From Shewanella sp. SR44-3 (GTDB lineage: Bacteria; Pseudomonadota; Gammaproteobacteria; Enterobacterales; Shewanellaceae): a stretch of DNA of 64,000 bases. A program made the translations under genes and the position numbers. Below the pieces are notes generated by a model. That model had not been told where the DNA came from and made no database searches. It saw only the letters and a program-made list of their open reading frames with translations. The DNA lies in the NCBI RefSeq assembly GCF_014163735.1, contig NZ_JACJDV010000001.1, positions 248,001 through 312,000 on the forward strand. Reading direction: 5' to 3'. How positions within the stretch are numbered: position 1 is the first letter of the stretch; every line of letters begins with the position of its first letter. Of this stretch, positions 16,834-27,558 are shown in pieces.

Positions 16834-19468
16834 ATCACCAAAAGTTGTTAAGAAAAAACTATTCTCCCCCATTTGGTTACTACCAATCGTGGCGCTGATC
16901 TTGGGCGGCTGGCTCGGATTTAAAAGCATTCGCGAATCCGGCATAGAAATCCAAATTCACTTCCCTAACGCTACCGGCATAGATGTCGGTAAAACCTTAG
17001 TAAAATACCAAGGATTAACCGTGGGTAAAGTCAGTGACATCAGCATTGATGATGACCTTAAAGGCGTCAATGTCAAAGTATTGATGGATTACCGCGCTGA
17101 CCCTTTCTTGCGTAAAGACACCCTCTTTTGGTTAGTCACCCCCAAAGCCAGTATTACCGGGGTCGAAGGACTCGATGCACTATTTTCTGGTAATTATATT
17201 GCCCTGCAGCCTGGCAGTGGCCGCTCCGCGACTCAATTTGAAGCCGAACGTGAAACACCGAGCATTTTACCCAGTAGTGAAGGCTTAGTCATCGAGCTCA
17301 CCAGCCATAAATTGGGCTCCATCGATGTTGGCTCGCAGGTGTTTTATCATCAAATTCCTGTGGGAAGCGTAGTCAGTTATCGCCTTGAAAACAGCCAGCT
17401 CATCGTCATAAGCGTGTTTATTCAAGAACAATATGCCCAGTTAGTTAAAAAGAATTCACGCTTTTGGAACGTCTCTGGCGTAAGTATTGACGCTTCTTTA
17501 TCTGGAATAAAAATTAACACAGAAAGTTTAGCTTCAATGCTTGCTGGCGGGATCAGTTTTGACTCAGAAGAAGCCCAAGCTTTAGCTGAAAATGGCGACA
17601 GTTTCTTATTATTTGCCGATGAAGCCCAGGCCACAACGGGCCACCGCTTTACGCTAACAGCAACAGATGGCGAAAACGTCAGTAAAGGCGCTGATATTAT
17701 TTATCGCGGAATAAATGTGGGGAAAATTATTGATAAAAAGCTCAGTGATGCTGGCGTAACCTTAACAGCTGAACTTAATGCTGAACATCAAATGCTGCTC
17801 AACAGTGACAGTCGATTTTGGTTATCAGGTGCTGAAATATCCTTATCAGGGGTTAAGCATGCAGCGCGGTTAATTACTGGCAATGTGATTAACATTCTCC
17901 CTGGAGTCTCCACAGACAAAAGCAAAAACAGCTTTGTTCTTGAGTCCAGCGCACCTGATTTATTGTGGGCCAAAAAGCGTTTTATAACTGTGGTCGCCAA
18001 AGAGAATAATGGCGTGAAAGCCGGCTCTCAACTGCGCTTTAGGCAACTGCCTATCGGCCAAGTCAACAAGGTCTCCTTAAGTAAAAACTTTGAGCAAGTT
18101 GAGTATCAAGTTGAAATTCTTCCCGAATTTGCCGCCTTATTAACTCAAGGCAGTTACTTTATCCCTGAATCAGCGCTTAATATCAGTGCCTCTTTAGAGG
18201 GCGTACAAGTACAAACTCGTGACTTGACCACTTTGGTCGACGGCGCTATCAGCCTTATTCCCGGCAGCAGCAAACAATTAGCGAAGCAAAACCAATTTAC
18301 TTTATTTGCATCGAACGCTGCCGCCCAGCAAGAACAAGACAAAGCCCATAAAACCTACCTAACCCTGACCAGTCAAGATGGTGCTGATTTAAGTGCTGGC
18401 GCGCCGATTTATTATAAAAAAATGGCCATAGGCGAAGTGGAAAGCATCATATGGCAAGCCGCAAGTGACACCTTTTCGGTAAAACTTGCTATCGATAAGA
18501 AATTTAACGCACTGCTTAAACCTAATCGGGTATTTTGGCGCAATCAAGCCATGTCAGTTGATGCAAGCCTTGCCGGTATTGAACTCGACATAGCGCCACT
18601 TGCGGGCGCAATAAAAGGCAGCATTAGCCTTGGGTTTATTGATATCTCAAATGAAGATGCCAACACAATCCAGCAAACAGGTATCCTTTATGAGGACCGC
18701 CAACTTGCACTGGTGCAAGCTAAAGCTATCAGCCTCACCTTACCCGCCAGCGCAAAAGTGACTGCCAAAGCACCGATTCGCTATCAGGGCCATCAAATAG
18801 GTCAAGTGCAAAGCGTTAAGCTCAGCCCAAATCTTGAGGAGTTAACCGCAAAAGCCTATTTATACGGCGAGTATGCCCAGCACTTCAGTCGCAGTGACAG
18901 TGAGTATTTTGTTGTCGATGCGCTTATTTCACTGTCTGGCATCAAGGCCCCCGAGACCTTGCTAACCGGTCCCTATATAGGTGTTACCCCTGGCAGTAGT
19001 ACAGATGATGCGTTAAGTTTTGCCGTGCAAAGCAAACCAAGGCATTACGCCAATCTCGCTGAAGATGCGCTGACATTTACCTTAGAAGATAAAGAGCTGG
19101 GTTCATTAAAAACCGGCTCGCAAATTTTCTATCGCGGTATTGCCATTGGACAAATTGATGGTGTCCAGCTAAATGCTGCTGGAAATAAAGTACAGCTTTT
19201 TGCCCATATTCAAGGCAAGTACGCCCACCTTGTAAACCAAACGAGCTTATTCTGGAATACCTCAGGGATTAAAATTGATGTGGGATTATTTTCTGGTGCT
19301 CAAATTGAAACCGGTTCATTAGAAACCATACTGGCAGGCGGCATAAATGTGGTCACCCAAGATGTGACTCAAGCAGACAATGCACTGGCATCCGGTAGCA
19401 TTATCACACTCCAACAAGACTTTGATCCACAGTGGTTAACCTGGGAGCCCGCCCAACAAGCCCAATAA
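16820..19468 (+). CDS. letB: LetB, seven-MCE-domain lipid-transport tunnel protein
   Basis: 882 residues, close to E. coli LetB (YebT, 877). A single membrane anchor (IWLLPIVALILGGWLGF, about 15-32) is followed by seven tandem MCE domains. I counted seven copies of the MCE signature: VKYQGLTVGKV, VFYHQIPVGSV, IIYRGINVGKI, LRFRQLPIGQV, IYYKKMAIGEV, IRYQGHQIGQV and IFYRGIAIGQI. LetB stacks MCE rings into a hydrophobic tunnel across the periplasm, so lipids may pass between inner and outer membranes. It is the last gene of the letA1-letA2-letB operon. No repeat appears truncated. Confidence 0.94.
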   Translation: MTHIESPKVVKKKLFSPIWLLPIVALILGGWLGFKSIRESGIEIQIHFPNATGIDVGKTLVKYQGLTVGKVSDISIDDDLKGVNVKVLMDYRADPFLRKDTLFWLVTPKASITGVEGLDALFSGNYIALQPGSGRSATQFEAERETPSILPSSEGLVIELTSHKLGSIDVGSQVFYHQIPVGSVVSYRLENSQLIVISVFIQEQYAQLVKKNSRFWNVSGVSIDASLSGIKINTESLASMLAGGISFDSEEAQALAENGDSFLLFADEAQATTGHRFTLTATDGENVSKGADIIYRGINVGKIIDKKLSDAGVTLTAELNAEHQMLLNSDSRFWLSGAEISLSGVKHAARLITGNVINILPGVSTDKSKNSFVLESSAPDLLWAKKRFITVVAKENNGVKAGSQLRFRQLPIGQVNKVSLSKNFEQVEYQVEILPEFAALLTQGSYFIPESALNISASLEGVQVQTRDLTTLVDGAISLIPGSSKQLAKQNQFTLFASNAAAQQEQDKAHKTYLTLTSQDGADLSAGAPIYYKKMAIGEVESIIWQAASDTFSVKLAIDKKFNALLKPNRVFWRNQAMSVDASLAGIELDIAPLAGAIKGSISLGFIDISNEDANTIQQTGILYEDRQLALVQAKAISLTLPASAKVTAKAPIRYQGHQIGQVQSVKLSPNLEELTAKAYLYGEYAQHFSRSDSEYFVVDALISLSGIKAPETLLTGPYIGVTPGSSTDDALSFAVQSKPRHYANLAEDALTFTLEDKELGSLKTGSQIFYRGIAIGQIDGVQLNAAGNKVQLFAHIQGKYAHLVNQTSLFWNTSGIKIDVGLFSGAQIETGSLETILAGGINVVTQDVTQADNALASGSIITLQQDFDPQWLTWEPAQQAQ

Positions 19469-19488
19469 TCTCTGTAACGCTAGACACT

Positions 19489-19528
19489 AAAAAAGCCCGT
19501 ATTATTCACTGAATACTGCGGGCTTTTT
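19489..19528 (+). terminator. Rho-independent terminator of the letAB operon
   Basis: AAAAAGCCCG and CGGGCTTTTT flank a 19-base loop region that can pair further. A T run follows. It begins 21 bases past the letB stop. Confidence 0.85.
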
Positions 19529-19769
19529 GATTTAACGATGCCATGGCCAACACCGCTGCAATATCATTACCGCCAAATACAGAACTAGACGAAAGTCAGT
19601 GAGTACATGAGTATTTAACAAAAGCTGCTCTATAGACCTTGCACCAATGGTATTAATTGACACTTCAGATTATCTCAATCGCTTTTGTTACCTGAACTGG
19701 TCTTTACCCAAGACATTAAATTCCCTACAATCTGATGCAAATTGCTTAAGGCATATCCACGGAGAATAA

Positions 19770-20726
<957 letters not shown>

Positions 20727-20781
20727 ATGCTAAAAAGTAGTCATACACCTATAAAGCAGTGTAATTTGCGATAACAGCCTC

Positions 20782-20816
20782 AAAAAAGCCAGTTAAAATT
20801 ATTGACTGGCTTTTTT
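20782..20816 (+). terminator. Rho-independent terminator of trxB
   Basis: A 12-base-pair stem AAAAAAGCCAGT with ACTGGCTTTTTT lies 55 bases past the trxB stop. The symmetrical A/T runs could allow it to work both ways. Confidence 0.88.
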
Positions 20817-21126
20817 ACAAACCTCCTACCCGACTTTTCATTACTTGAATTAAGCCTAAGTTATTTTCAAGTTCAATTTCATCACGGCTTGGTCTTGCTC
20901 TCGTTCAAACAACAAGGCCTTTCATTCAAGAACATTAATGCCAGCTCGAAGCAAATTGTAGATAATTTAGCCATATTGTTATATTTATTCTTTAGTAGAA
21001 CATACACATTTACATATTGAGATCACATGCTGGTAAAAAATCCTTTATTATACACACACTAGGCTGGTCTACATGACTTTGCAAGAATAACAAAAACAAT
21101 ACATAAGCTTAACAAGAGGACGTGTT
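20817..21126 (+). other. Intergenic region upstream of the RND pump genes
   Basis: These 310 bases contain no credible gene; a short open frame beginning inside the trxB terminator has no ribosome site. The promoter of the efflux operon should lie here, probably within the AT-rich stretch around 21010-21055, but I cannot fix it. Confidence 0.5.
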
Positions 21127-22332
21127 GTGGCGACTAAAAAACAGATTATATTGCCTATTGCAGTGATAGGGTTAGGTATCGCAGGACTCGTTGGGATCTC
21201 GGCATTAAAAGAGCCTCCGGCAGAAAAACCTAAAGTGGACAATACTCCACTGGTGTCCGTTGAAGAAATCAACTATCAACCTATGACTTTCTCAGTCAGT
21301 TCTTATGGGGTGGTGAGTGCTAAATATCAAACTGAATTGATATCCCAAGTTAACGGTGAGATTCTTTACTTATCAGAGAGCTTCGTCAAAGGTGGTTTTG
21401 TTAAACAAGGTGACATACTAGCCAAAATCGATCCCAGTGATTATGAGTCAGACCTTCTCGATGCCCAAGCAACGCTAGCCTCAAGTCGAGCCTCATTAGT
21501 GCAAGAGAAAGCCAACGTTAAAGTGGCCGAAAAAGAATGGGCACAAATTACCAATGGTACTCCGACAGCACTAAGCTTACGTAAGCCGCAGCTTGCCCAA
21601 GAAATTGCCCGCCAAAAAAGCGCAGAAGCTGGCCTTAATCGCGCCAAGCGTAATCTTGAGCGCACCGTTATCCGCGCTCCCTATGATGCCTTAATTGCCA
21701 GCCGTGCCATTGGCCTAGGCTCCTATGTCAGTAAAGGCAGCATCATTGGCTCAACTTTAAGTACAGATAAAGCCGAAGTACGCCTGCCCCTTGCCGATAA
21801 AGAAATTCAATTCCTGCATAATATGGGGATTGGCGCTAAGGTCACCCTTGCCGGTAACTTTGCAGGCAGTGCCCAACAGTGGCATGGCAAAATTGTTCGC
21901 AGTGAAGGGGTGGTGGACAATAAAAGTCGCATGACCTATTTGATTGCAGAAATTGTCGACCCTTATGGTTTACAACAAACTGCACCGCTGCACACTAATG
22001 AGCTGAGATACGGCACTTATGTTACCGCCAAAATCGATGGTAGCCATGCCGGCAATGTTGCCGTTGTACCTCGCCACCTCATCGTTAATGGCCAAATCGC
22101 AATCTTAGATACTGACAAAACCTTACGTTACAAATCCGTTAACATTATTCGTCAACAAGGCGCCGATGTGGTGATTGCCGAAGGCATTGAAAATGGTGCT
22201 AGCCTTATCACTTCCGCGTTAGATTATCCTGTTGAAGGCATGAAACTTGCGCTTCCTGGTGACAAAGTGTTGCAAAAAGAGCCCGCAAAAGAGCCAAGCG
22301 CAACTGATTTAGCCATGAGTAACGAGGAGTAG
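21127..22332 (+). CDS. RND efflux periplasmic adaptor (membrane fusion protein)
   Basis: 401 residues. The start is GTG at 21127 with AGAGGA a few bases upstream. An N-terminal membrane helix (about 5-25, ILPIAVIGLGIAGLVGI) is followed by the HlyD-family order: first half lipoyl (VNGEILYLSESFVKGGFVKQ), a coiled-coil hairpin (about 115-180), second half lipoyl (TVIRAPYDALIASRAIGLGS) and beta-barrel parts. It has no lipobox, so it is held by the helix. It connects an RND pump to an outer-membrane channel. The RND permease starts two bases after its stop. No TolC-like gene is present here, so the outer channel must be encoded elsewhere. Confidence 0.92.
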   Translation: MATKKQIILPIAVIGLGIAGLVGISALKEPPAEKPKVDNTPLVSVEEINYQPMTFSVSSYGVVSAKYQTELISQVNGEILYLSESFVKGGFVKQGDILAKIDPSDYESDLLDAQATLASSRASLVQEKANVKVAEKEWAQITNGTPTALSLRKPQLAQEIARQKSAEAGLNRAKRNLERTVIRAPYDALIASRAIGLGSYVSKGSIIGSTLSTDKAEVRLPLADKEIQFLHNMGIGAKVTLAGNFAGSAQQWHGKIVRSEGVVDNKSRMTYLIAEIVDPYGLQQTAPLHTNELRYGTYVTAKIDGSHAGNVAVVPRHLIVNGQIAILDTDKTLRYKSVNIIRQQGADVVIAEGIENGASLITSALDYPVEGMKLALPGDKVLQKEPAKEPSATDLAMSNEE

Positions 22333-22334
22333 AC

Positions 22335-25300
22335 ATGGAAGACACCCACAAAGGACTCATTGCCTGGTTTGCCCGTAACCCTGTTGCAGCCAACTTATTG
22401 ATGTTTATCATTTTAGTCGGTGGTTTACTGACAGCAAACACCATCCGTAAACAGTTTTTTCCCGCAGTTGAAATCAATTGGATTGAATTCAGTGCCGTCT
22501 ATCCTGGCACTGCACCGCAAGAAGTGGAAGAAGGCATTACCATCAAGATTGAGCAGGCCCTAGAAAGCGTGCAAGGACTTAAGCGGATAATAAGCTATTC
22601 AGACCGTAATGTGGCCAGCGGCTATTTTCAGATTGAAGACTCTTACGATCCACAGGAAGTATTAGAAGAAGTTAAGTCTGAAATTAATGCCATCTCTACC
22701 TTTCCTGCGACCATGGAAAGCCCAAAAGTAGAGCGCATTAAAATAAGACAAGAAGTCATGTACTTAAGTCTTTATGGTGATTTGTCGCAGCGACAACTTA
22801 AAGAGTTAGGGGAGCGAGTTCACGATGAAATCATGCAGCTACCTGGGGTTAATATTTCCGATTTTTACGGCGGGCTAGGCTATGAAATTGCCATTGAAGT
22901 CAGTAAAGATAAACTGCGTGAATACGGCCTCACCTTTAATGATGTTGCCGACGCTGTACGTGGCTATTCACGTAATATGTCAGCAGGCCAAATCAAAGCT
23001 GAAAACGGTTACATCAATTTACGGGTACAAAACCAAGCCTATGTTGGTTATGAGTTTGAAGACTTACCACTATTAACCCTAGAAGATGGCACCAATTTAT
23101 TGCTTGGTGATGTTGCCAAAGTCAATGATGGCTTTGAAGATGGCATTCAATACTCTAAATTTAATGGTAAAAACTCGGTGACCTTTTTCATAGGCGCCGC
23201 TAAAAACCAAAGTATTACCGCAGTAGCGGCCACCATTCGTGACTATGTTGCCCAGAAACAAAAAGTCCTACCGCAAGGGGTTAAGTTTGAACCTTGGGTG
23301 GACATGACCTACTACCTCGATGGTCGTCTCGAATTGATGCTCGACAGCATGAAAAGCGGCGCAGTATTGGTGTTTCTCATGCTTGCCCTATTCTTACGAG
23401 TGCGTTTGGCTTTTTGGGTAATGATGGGGCTACCTGTGTGTTTCCTTGGCACTTTATTATTTATGCCGATGGGATTCATTGACGTCACTATTAACGTCAT
23501 TAGCTTGTTCGCCTTTATTCTAGTGCTGGGTATTGTGGTCGATGATGCCATCGTTATGGGTGAAAGTGCCCATACGGAGTGTGAAGAAAAAGGCCAGAAT
23601 ATCGACTCTGTCATAAGAGGTGTGAAGCGCGTAGCTATGCCGGCAACCTTTGGCGTACTGACCACCATCGCGGCTTTCTTACCTATCACTCTGGATGACG
23701 GCCCCTCCTCTGCGTTTGGTCAAGCCATTGGTTTTGTTGTGGTGTTATGTTTGTTGTTCTCACTTGTAGAATCAAAACTCATTTTGCCTGCTCACTTGGC
23801 ACACATGAAAAAACCTAAAGTCGTCAAACCAGGTTCTAAAAATCCACTGGATTGGCTTAGAAACGGCGTTAACTTTGTTCAAGGTAAAGTTGAAGTTAAC
23901 TTAAGCCGCTTTATCACCCATGTTTATCGCCCAAGCTTAGTGCTTGCAGTGCATTACCGTTATACCGTTATCATGGTATTTATTAGCTTGATTTTAATCT
24001 GTATTGGTTTGTACACAGGCGGTCTTGTGCGTTTCATTGGTCAACCTAAAATCCCCCACGATTTTCCGCGGGTGAAGCTTGAAATGAATGTTGATGCTTC
24101 AGAAAAATCCACCTTAGCAGCAGCTCTCGCCATTGAAAGTGCTTTGTACAAGGTCGATCAGGATCTTAAGCAGCAGTATGGCCAAAGCATGATTTCAGAC
24201 ATGCAAGTTGACCTTCGTGGCCGCACTAGCGCTGAGGTGATGACTAAGCTGGTTGACCCTGAACTGCGTCCACTGAACACCTTTGAAGTGGCTGAATTAT
24301 GGCGTCAAGCCATACCCCAAATCCCTGGGGTGAAGTCATTTACTATCCAAGACAGTCTCTTTGGCGGCGGCCGTGAAGACGGAGATATTAGCTTTAGATT
24401 GGAAGGCAAAGATGAAGGACAACTGGTAGCTGCATCTATCGCACTAAAAGAGAAGCTCAATTCACTTAAAGGCGTTAGCGACGTTAACGACAGCCGTCAA
24501 TCCAGTGCCAAAGAAGTGCAGTTTAAGCTTAAACCCTTAGCCAGCAGCCTAGGGCTCACCTTAGCCAATGTTGCAGGCCAAGTGGGCGATAGTTTCTACG
24601 GCCTTGAAGCTCAGCGTATTTTACGTAACGGCGAAGAAGTCAAAGTCATGCTGCGCTACCCAGAAGAGCAAAGAAACTCTATTGCCTTAGTGCAAGATGT
24701 GCGCATAAGAACTTCTCAAGGCGCAGAGTTACCTTTATCTGAAGTGGCTGAAATTACTGTAGTTCAAGGTGTCAACAGTATTCGCCGCGAAAACGGCAAT
24801 CGCACCATTAATGTGTGGGCCTCGGTCGATGCTGAGCAAGCAGAACCCTTTAAGCTCGCCAAAGACATACGCGATAACTTTATGCCTGAGCTTCTGACCA
24901 AGTATCCAAGAGTTCATAGCGAGGTGTCTGGCAGCATACAAGAGCAGCTCGACAGCGCTGATACTCAGATGCGTGATTTTATTATCTCACTACTGGTGAT
25001 CTACAGTTTGTTGGCTATTCCGCTTAAGTCATATTTACAGCCAATTATGATAATGTCAGTGATCCCTTTTGGGGTGATTGGCTCAGTGTTGGGTCACATT
25101 ATACTGGGCATAGACTTAAGTGCCTTGTCAGTATTTGGCATCATTGCCGCCGCGGGTGTAGTAGTCAACGACTCACTTGTGATGGTGGATTATGTCAATA
25201 ACTCTCGCCGCGCAGGCGTGCCATTAAAGCAAGCGGTCATTGATGCTGGATGTCGCCGCTTTAGGGCCATTATGCTCACCTCACTCACCACCTTTATTGG

Positions 25301-25523
25301 CCTAGTGCCCATTATGGCGGAAACCAGCATGCAAGCGCAGATGGTGATCCCGATGGCAGTATCCTTGGCCTTTGGTGTGTTGTTTGCGACCGTAGTGACC
25401 TTATGCTTGATCCCTTGCCTGTATATCGCAATCGAAGACAGCAAAGCCATGATGCGCAAGCTTATTGGCATTTATACGCCAACAGAAGCCTCCGAACACG
25501 CCTCAACTGGCGCTCAGAGCTAA
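22335..25523 (+). CDS. RND efflux permease (AcrB superfamily)
   Basis: 1062 residues, full length for an RND pump. It starts IAWFARNPVAANLLMFIILV, the first helix, followed by the periplasmic porter domain (about 35-330), a six-helix block with LGIVVDDAIVMGE (helix 4, carrying the paired Asp of the proton relay), the second porter domain and the second helix block ending near VTLCLIPCLY. The VVNDSLVMVDYVNNSRR segment marks helix 10. It belongs to the broad HAE-1-like branch that includes many uncharacterised marine pumps; the substrate cannot be told from the sequence. It forms a two-gene operon with the adaptor, closed by a terminator at 25556-25582. Confidence 0.93.
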   Translation: MEDTHKGLIAWFARNPVAANLLMFIILVGGLLTANTIRKQFFPAVEINWIEFSAVYPGTAPQEVEEGITIKIEQALESVQGLKRIISYSDRNVASGYFQIEDSYDPQEVLEEVKSEINAISTFPATMESPKVERIKIRQEVMYLSLYGDLSQRQLKELGERVHDEIMQLPGVNISDFYGGLGYEIAIEVSKDKLREYGLTFNDVADAVRGYSRNMSAGQIKAENGYINLRVQNQAYVGYEFEDLPLLTLEDGTNLLLGDVAKVNDGFEDGIQYSKFNGKNSVTFFIGAAKNQSITAVAATIRDYVAQKQKVLPQGVKFEPWVDMTYYLDGRLELMLDSMKSGAVLVFLMLALFLRVRLAFWVMMGLPVCFLGTLLFMPMGFIDVTINVISLFAFILVLGIVVDDAIVMGESAHTECEEKGQNIDSVIRGVKRVAMPATFGVLTTIAAFLPITLDDGPSSAFGQAIGFVVVLCLLFSLVESKLILPAHLAHMKKPKVVKPGSKNPLDWLRNGVNFVQGKVEVNLSRFITHVYRPSLVLAVHYRYTVIMVFISLILICIGLYTGGLVRFIGQPKIPHDFPRVKLEMNVDASEKSTLAAALAIESALYKVDQDLKQQYGQSMISDMQVDLRGRTSAEVMTKLVDPELRPLNTFEVAELWRQAIPQIPGVKSFTIQDSLFGGGREDGDISFRLEGKDEGQLVAASIALKEKLNSLKGVSDVNDSRQSSAKEVQFKLKPLASSLGLTLANVAGQVGDSFYGLEAQRILRNGEEVKVMLRYPEEQRNSIALVQDVRIRTSQGAELPLSEVAEITVVQGVNSIRRENGNRTINVWASVDAEQAEPFKLAKDIRDNFMPELLTKYPRVHSEVSGSIQEQLDSADTQMRDFIISLLVIYSLLAIPLKSYLQPIMIMSVIPFGVIGSVLGHIILGIDLSALSVFGIIAAAGVVVNDSLVMVDYVNNSRRAGVPLKQAVIDAGCRRFRAIMLTSLTTFIGLVPIMAETSMQAQMVIPMAVSLAFGVLFATVVTLCLIPCLYIAIEDSKAMMRKLIGIYTPTEASEHASTGAQS

Positions 25524-25555
25524 AGCTCTCTGTTACGGGAGTGACTAGAACGATA

Positions 25556-25582
25556 AAAATGCCAGCATCAGCTGGCATTTTT
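25556..25582. terminator. Bidirectional terminator between the RND permease and the Nif3-like gene
   Basis: AAAAATGCCAGC-ATCA-GCTGGCATTTTT forms a strong stem with T runs on both strands. It lies between converging genes, 33 bases past the permease stop. Confidence 0.88.
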
Positions 25583-25684
25583 ATTTATATAGCGATTCTT
25601 TGTAGAAAAGCTATTAGAGCCTGCAGGACATGAATTAAGGCAGGGTTAACAAGGGATTGACTATTATTCTCAATTAAAGACAGA

Positions 25685-26455
25685 TCACACTGGGTTGATA
25701 ATATCGATGAAATGATGCTTTAAACCAAATTCACGGCTTAAGTGCTCGCCTAACGCCTGAATACCAAATTGCTCTGTGGCATGGTGTCCGGCGGCAAAAT
25801 AGTGAATATCCTGCTCCATGGCACTATGAAAAGTACGCTCTGATACTTCACCGCTGATAAAGGCATCCACACCAAGCCTTACCGCCTCATCAATGTAGTC
25901 CTGTGCGCCGCCTGTGCACCACGCCACTGTGCGAATGTGTTTGCTTTTATCACCAATATGCAAAGCTTCACGGCCAAGGCTTGTGTATAAATGGGCGGCA
26001 AAAGCTTCAGGTAACATAGGTACATCTAAATGGCCGTGCCACAGTAAATCTTGTGACACTTGCGGGCAAACCCGAGGACTAATAATGCCTAACACTCTGG
26101 CAAGTTCAGCATTGTTGCCCACGCCGTGATGCGCATCTAGCGGCAGGTGATAACCAAACAAGCTGATGTCATTATTGATTAATGCCTTTATCCGCTTATG
26201 CTTCATGCCGGTGATGACTTCAACTTCATTCTTCCAAAAAAATCCATGATGCACCAAGATAGCGTCTGCATTGAGCGCTATGGCTTGTTCAATTAAGGGC
26301 TGGCACGCTGTAACGCCAGTGACGATTGTGTGTATGTTATCTTTACCTTCTACTTGCAGTCCATTAGGTGCATAGTCTTTAAATTGGCTGACATTTAAAA
26401 ACTCATCCAAATAGGCCACTAACTGAGTACGTGTTATGCCGTCGCTTGCCGTCAT
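25685..26455 (-). CDS. Nif3-like dinuclear metal-centre protein (YbgI family)
   Basis: 256 residues from the ATG at 26453-26455, which has TTTGGAG upstream; a TTG nine codons earlier is less likely. Metal-binding motifs of the NIF3/YbgI family are clear: ILVHHGFFWK (His pair), YHLPLDAHHGVGNNAEL and, near the C-terminus, YFAAGHHATEQFGIQALG. YbgI-type proteins form hexameric rings with a two-metal site. They have been proposed as GTP cyclohydrolase-I-like or hydrolase-like enzymes, but the substrate is unsettled. It is a single-gene unit, divergent from the gene at 26673. Confidence 0.9.
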   Translation of the reverse strand: MTASDGITRTQLVAYLDEFLNVSQFKDYAPNGLQVEGKDNIHTIVTGVTACQPLIEQAIALNADAILVHHGFFWKNEVEVITGMKHKRIKALINNDISLFGYHLPLDAHHGVGNNAELARVLGIISPRVCPQVSQDLLWHGHLDVPMLPEAFAAHLYTSLGREALHIGDKSKHIRTVAWCTGGAQDYIDEAVRLGVDAFISGEVSERTFHSAMEQDIHYFAAGHHATEQFGIQALGEHLSREFGLKHHFIDIINPV

Positions 26456-26672
26456 CTTTTGCTCCAAACTTGCTGTTTTCAAAGGCGTTCAATAAAACTG
26501 ATTATATACAAATAGCCTAATAAATTTGTATATATGTCACAAAAAGAGATTAAAACGCTCGTTTAATGCCCGAAACTGCCTCAAATTGGACTTTTACCCT
26601 AGTTTCACTCTAAAATTGCACCTAGCAAATTGTAATCATAAGTTTTAACAAAAACATGAGTAGGTTATTAAC

Positions 26673-27074
26673 ATGTCAAATTTAACTAAAGAAGAGGTTA
26701 TCGCCCAACTGCAACTGGCCCTTGAAAAGCAATCTTCCGAGAAGATTGAAATAGTACAAAAAGGCAGCTGGTATAAGATAAACGAAGGTAAGTCCTTGCG
26801 TTTTAGCGATCTCGAGCAGATGTTAGCAGAAGTCAATTCTGGCGCCGCTGTCACCCCAACTGCGATAAAAGCCCCTGCGAAAAAAACGGTTCCTGCAGCA
26901 AAAACTGCTGCGAGTAAAGCCGTAAAGAAACCTGCCCCTAAGACTTCGACAAACAAGCCGCTAGCGACTGCAAATGCATCTAAAAACGCACAAAATAAAG
27001 GCTTAACTCCAAAACAGTTATGGCGTGAAAAACTTGCCAACATCGCCGGCCAAACCTTACCGCGCGGCTTTTAA
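26673..27074 (+). CDS. Unknown 133-residue protein with Lys/Ala/Pro-rich middle
   Basis: I do not recognise this protein. Residues 1-55 look like a small folded domain (MSNLTKEEVIAQLQLALEKQ, then a GSWYKINEGKSLRFSDLEQML segment). Residues 60-105 are a low-complexity Lys/Ala/Pro/Thr linker resembling the tails of ProQ and YebG in this window. The C-terminus (about 108-133) is a conserved-looking LTPKQLWREKLANIAGQTLP segment. There is no signal peptide or membrane helix. The basic linker suggests nucleic-acid contact, but that is inference. It stands alone between a divergent Nif3-like gene and a terminator at 27116-27141. Codon use resembles its neighbours, so it is probably a real resident gene. 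Confidence 0.75.
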   Translation: MSNLTKEEVIAQLQLALEKQSSEKIEIVQKGSWYKINEGKSLRFSDLEQMLAEVNSGAAVTPTAIKAPAKKTVPAAKTAASKAVKKPAPKTSTNKPLATANASKNAQNKGLTPKQLWREKLANIAGQTLPRGF

Positions 27075-27115
27075 ATCAAAGGTTTAAATCCACTTACTGA
27101 TTTAATGCTCTGATG

Positions 27116-27141
27116 GCCCAATCTTAGGATTGGGCTTTTTT
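27116..27141 (+). terminator. Rho-independent terminator after the 133-residue gene
   Basis: GCCCAATC-TTAG-GATTGGGC followed by TTTTTT, 42 bases past the stop. Confidence 0.88.
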
Positions 27142-27558
27142 ACGCCTGTGCCACCAAGATACTTAACCTGGTACTTAATTGCAGTCACCATGGTTATTAT
27201 TGGCTTATCAATGAGGTATAGAACTGGGCTATCAATACAGGCTACCAATACCAGCTATCTAAGCCCATTAACTGACCCAGTTAAGCTATTCGCAATCTTT
27301 AGCCCTTCACTGAGTAATCACTAAGCAGACTATCAACATCTGCAATAAAAAAGAACATTCATCAATAAAAATACAAAATAAATATGGATCCATCATTTTT
27401 TAAAGCAATTAGCACCAATATCTCATGTTAAAAAGCAGGTTAAGTTGAGGTTTTAATAAAAATTACATTTGGCAGTAATCAAAAATAGTGGCATTGTGGT
27501 TTCAAGAAACGGTGTTAGCGCCAATAAATTAATTTTACTGTGTTGTTAGGAGTCGCCC
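27142..27558 (+). other. Intergenic region upstream of asnB
   Basis: 417 bases without a credible gene. The frame 27130-27324 begins within the terminator stem and lacks a ribosome site. The last ~200 bases are AT-rich and should carry the asnB promoter and leader; TTAGGAG just before the asnB ATG is its ribosome site. I see no recognisable riboswitch. Confidence 0.5.

Noticed and set aside
18154..18342. Short minus-strand frames within letB
   Set aside because: Reverse readings of the repeated MCE domains, without start signals.
26645..27043. 132-codon frame opposite the 133-residue gene
   Set aside because: It is the reverse reading of the Lys/Ala/Pro-rich gene, giving a Phe/Ala-rich product with no start signal.
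27130..27324. Possible small membrane protein after the terminator at 27116-27141
   Set aside because: Its start lies in the T run of the terminator and there is no ribosome site.
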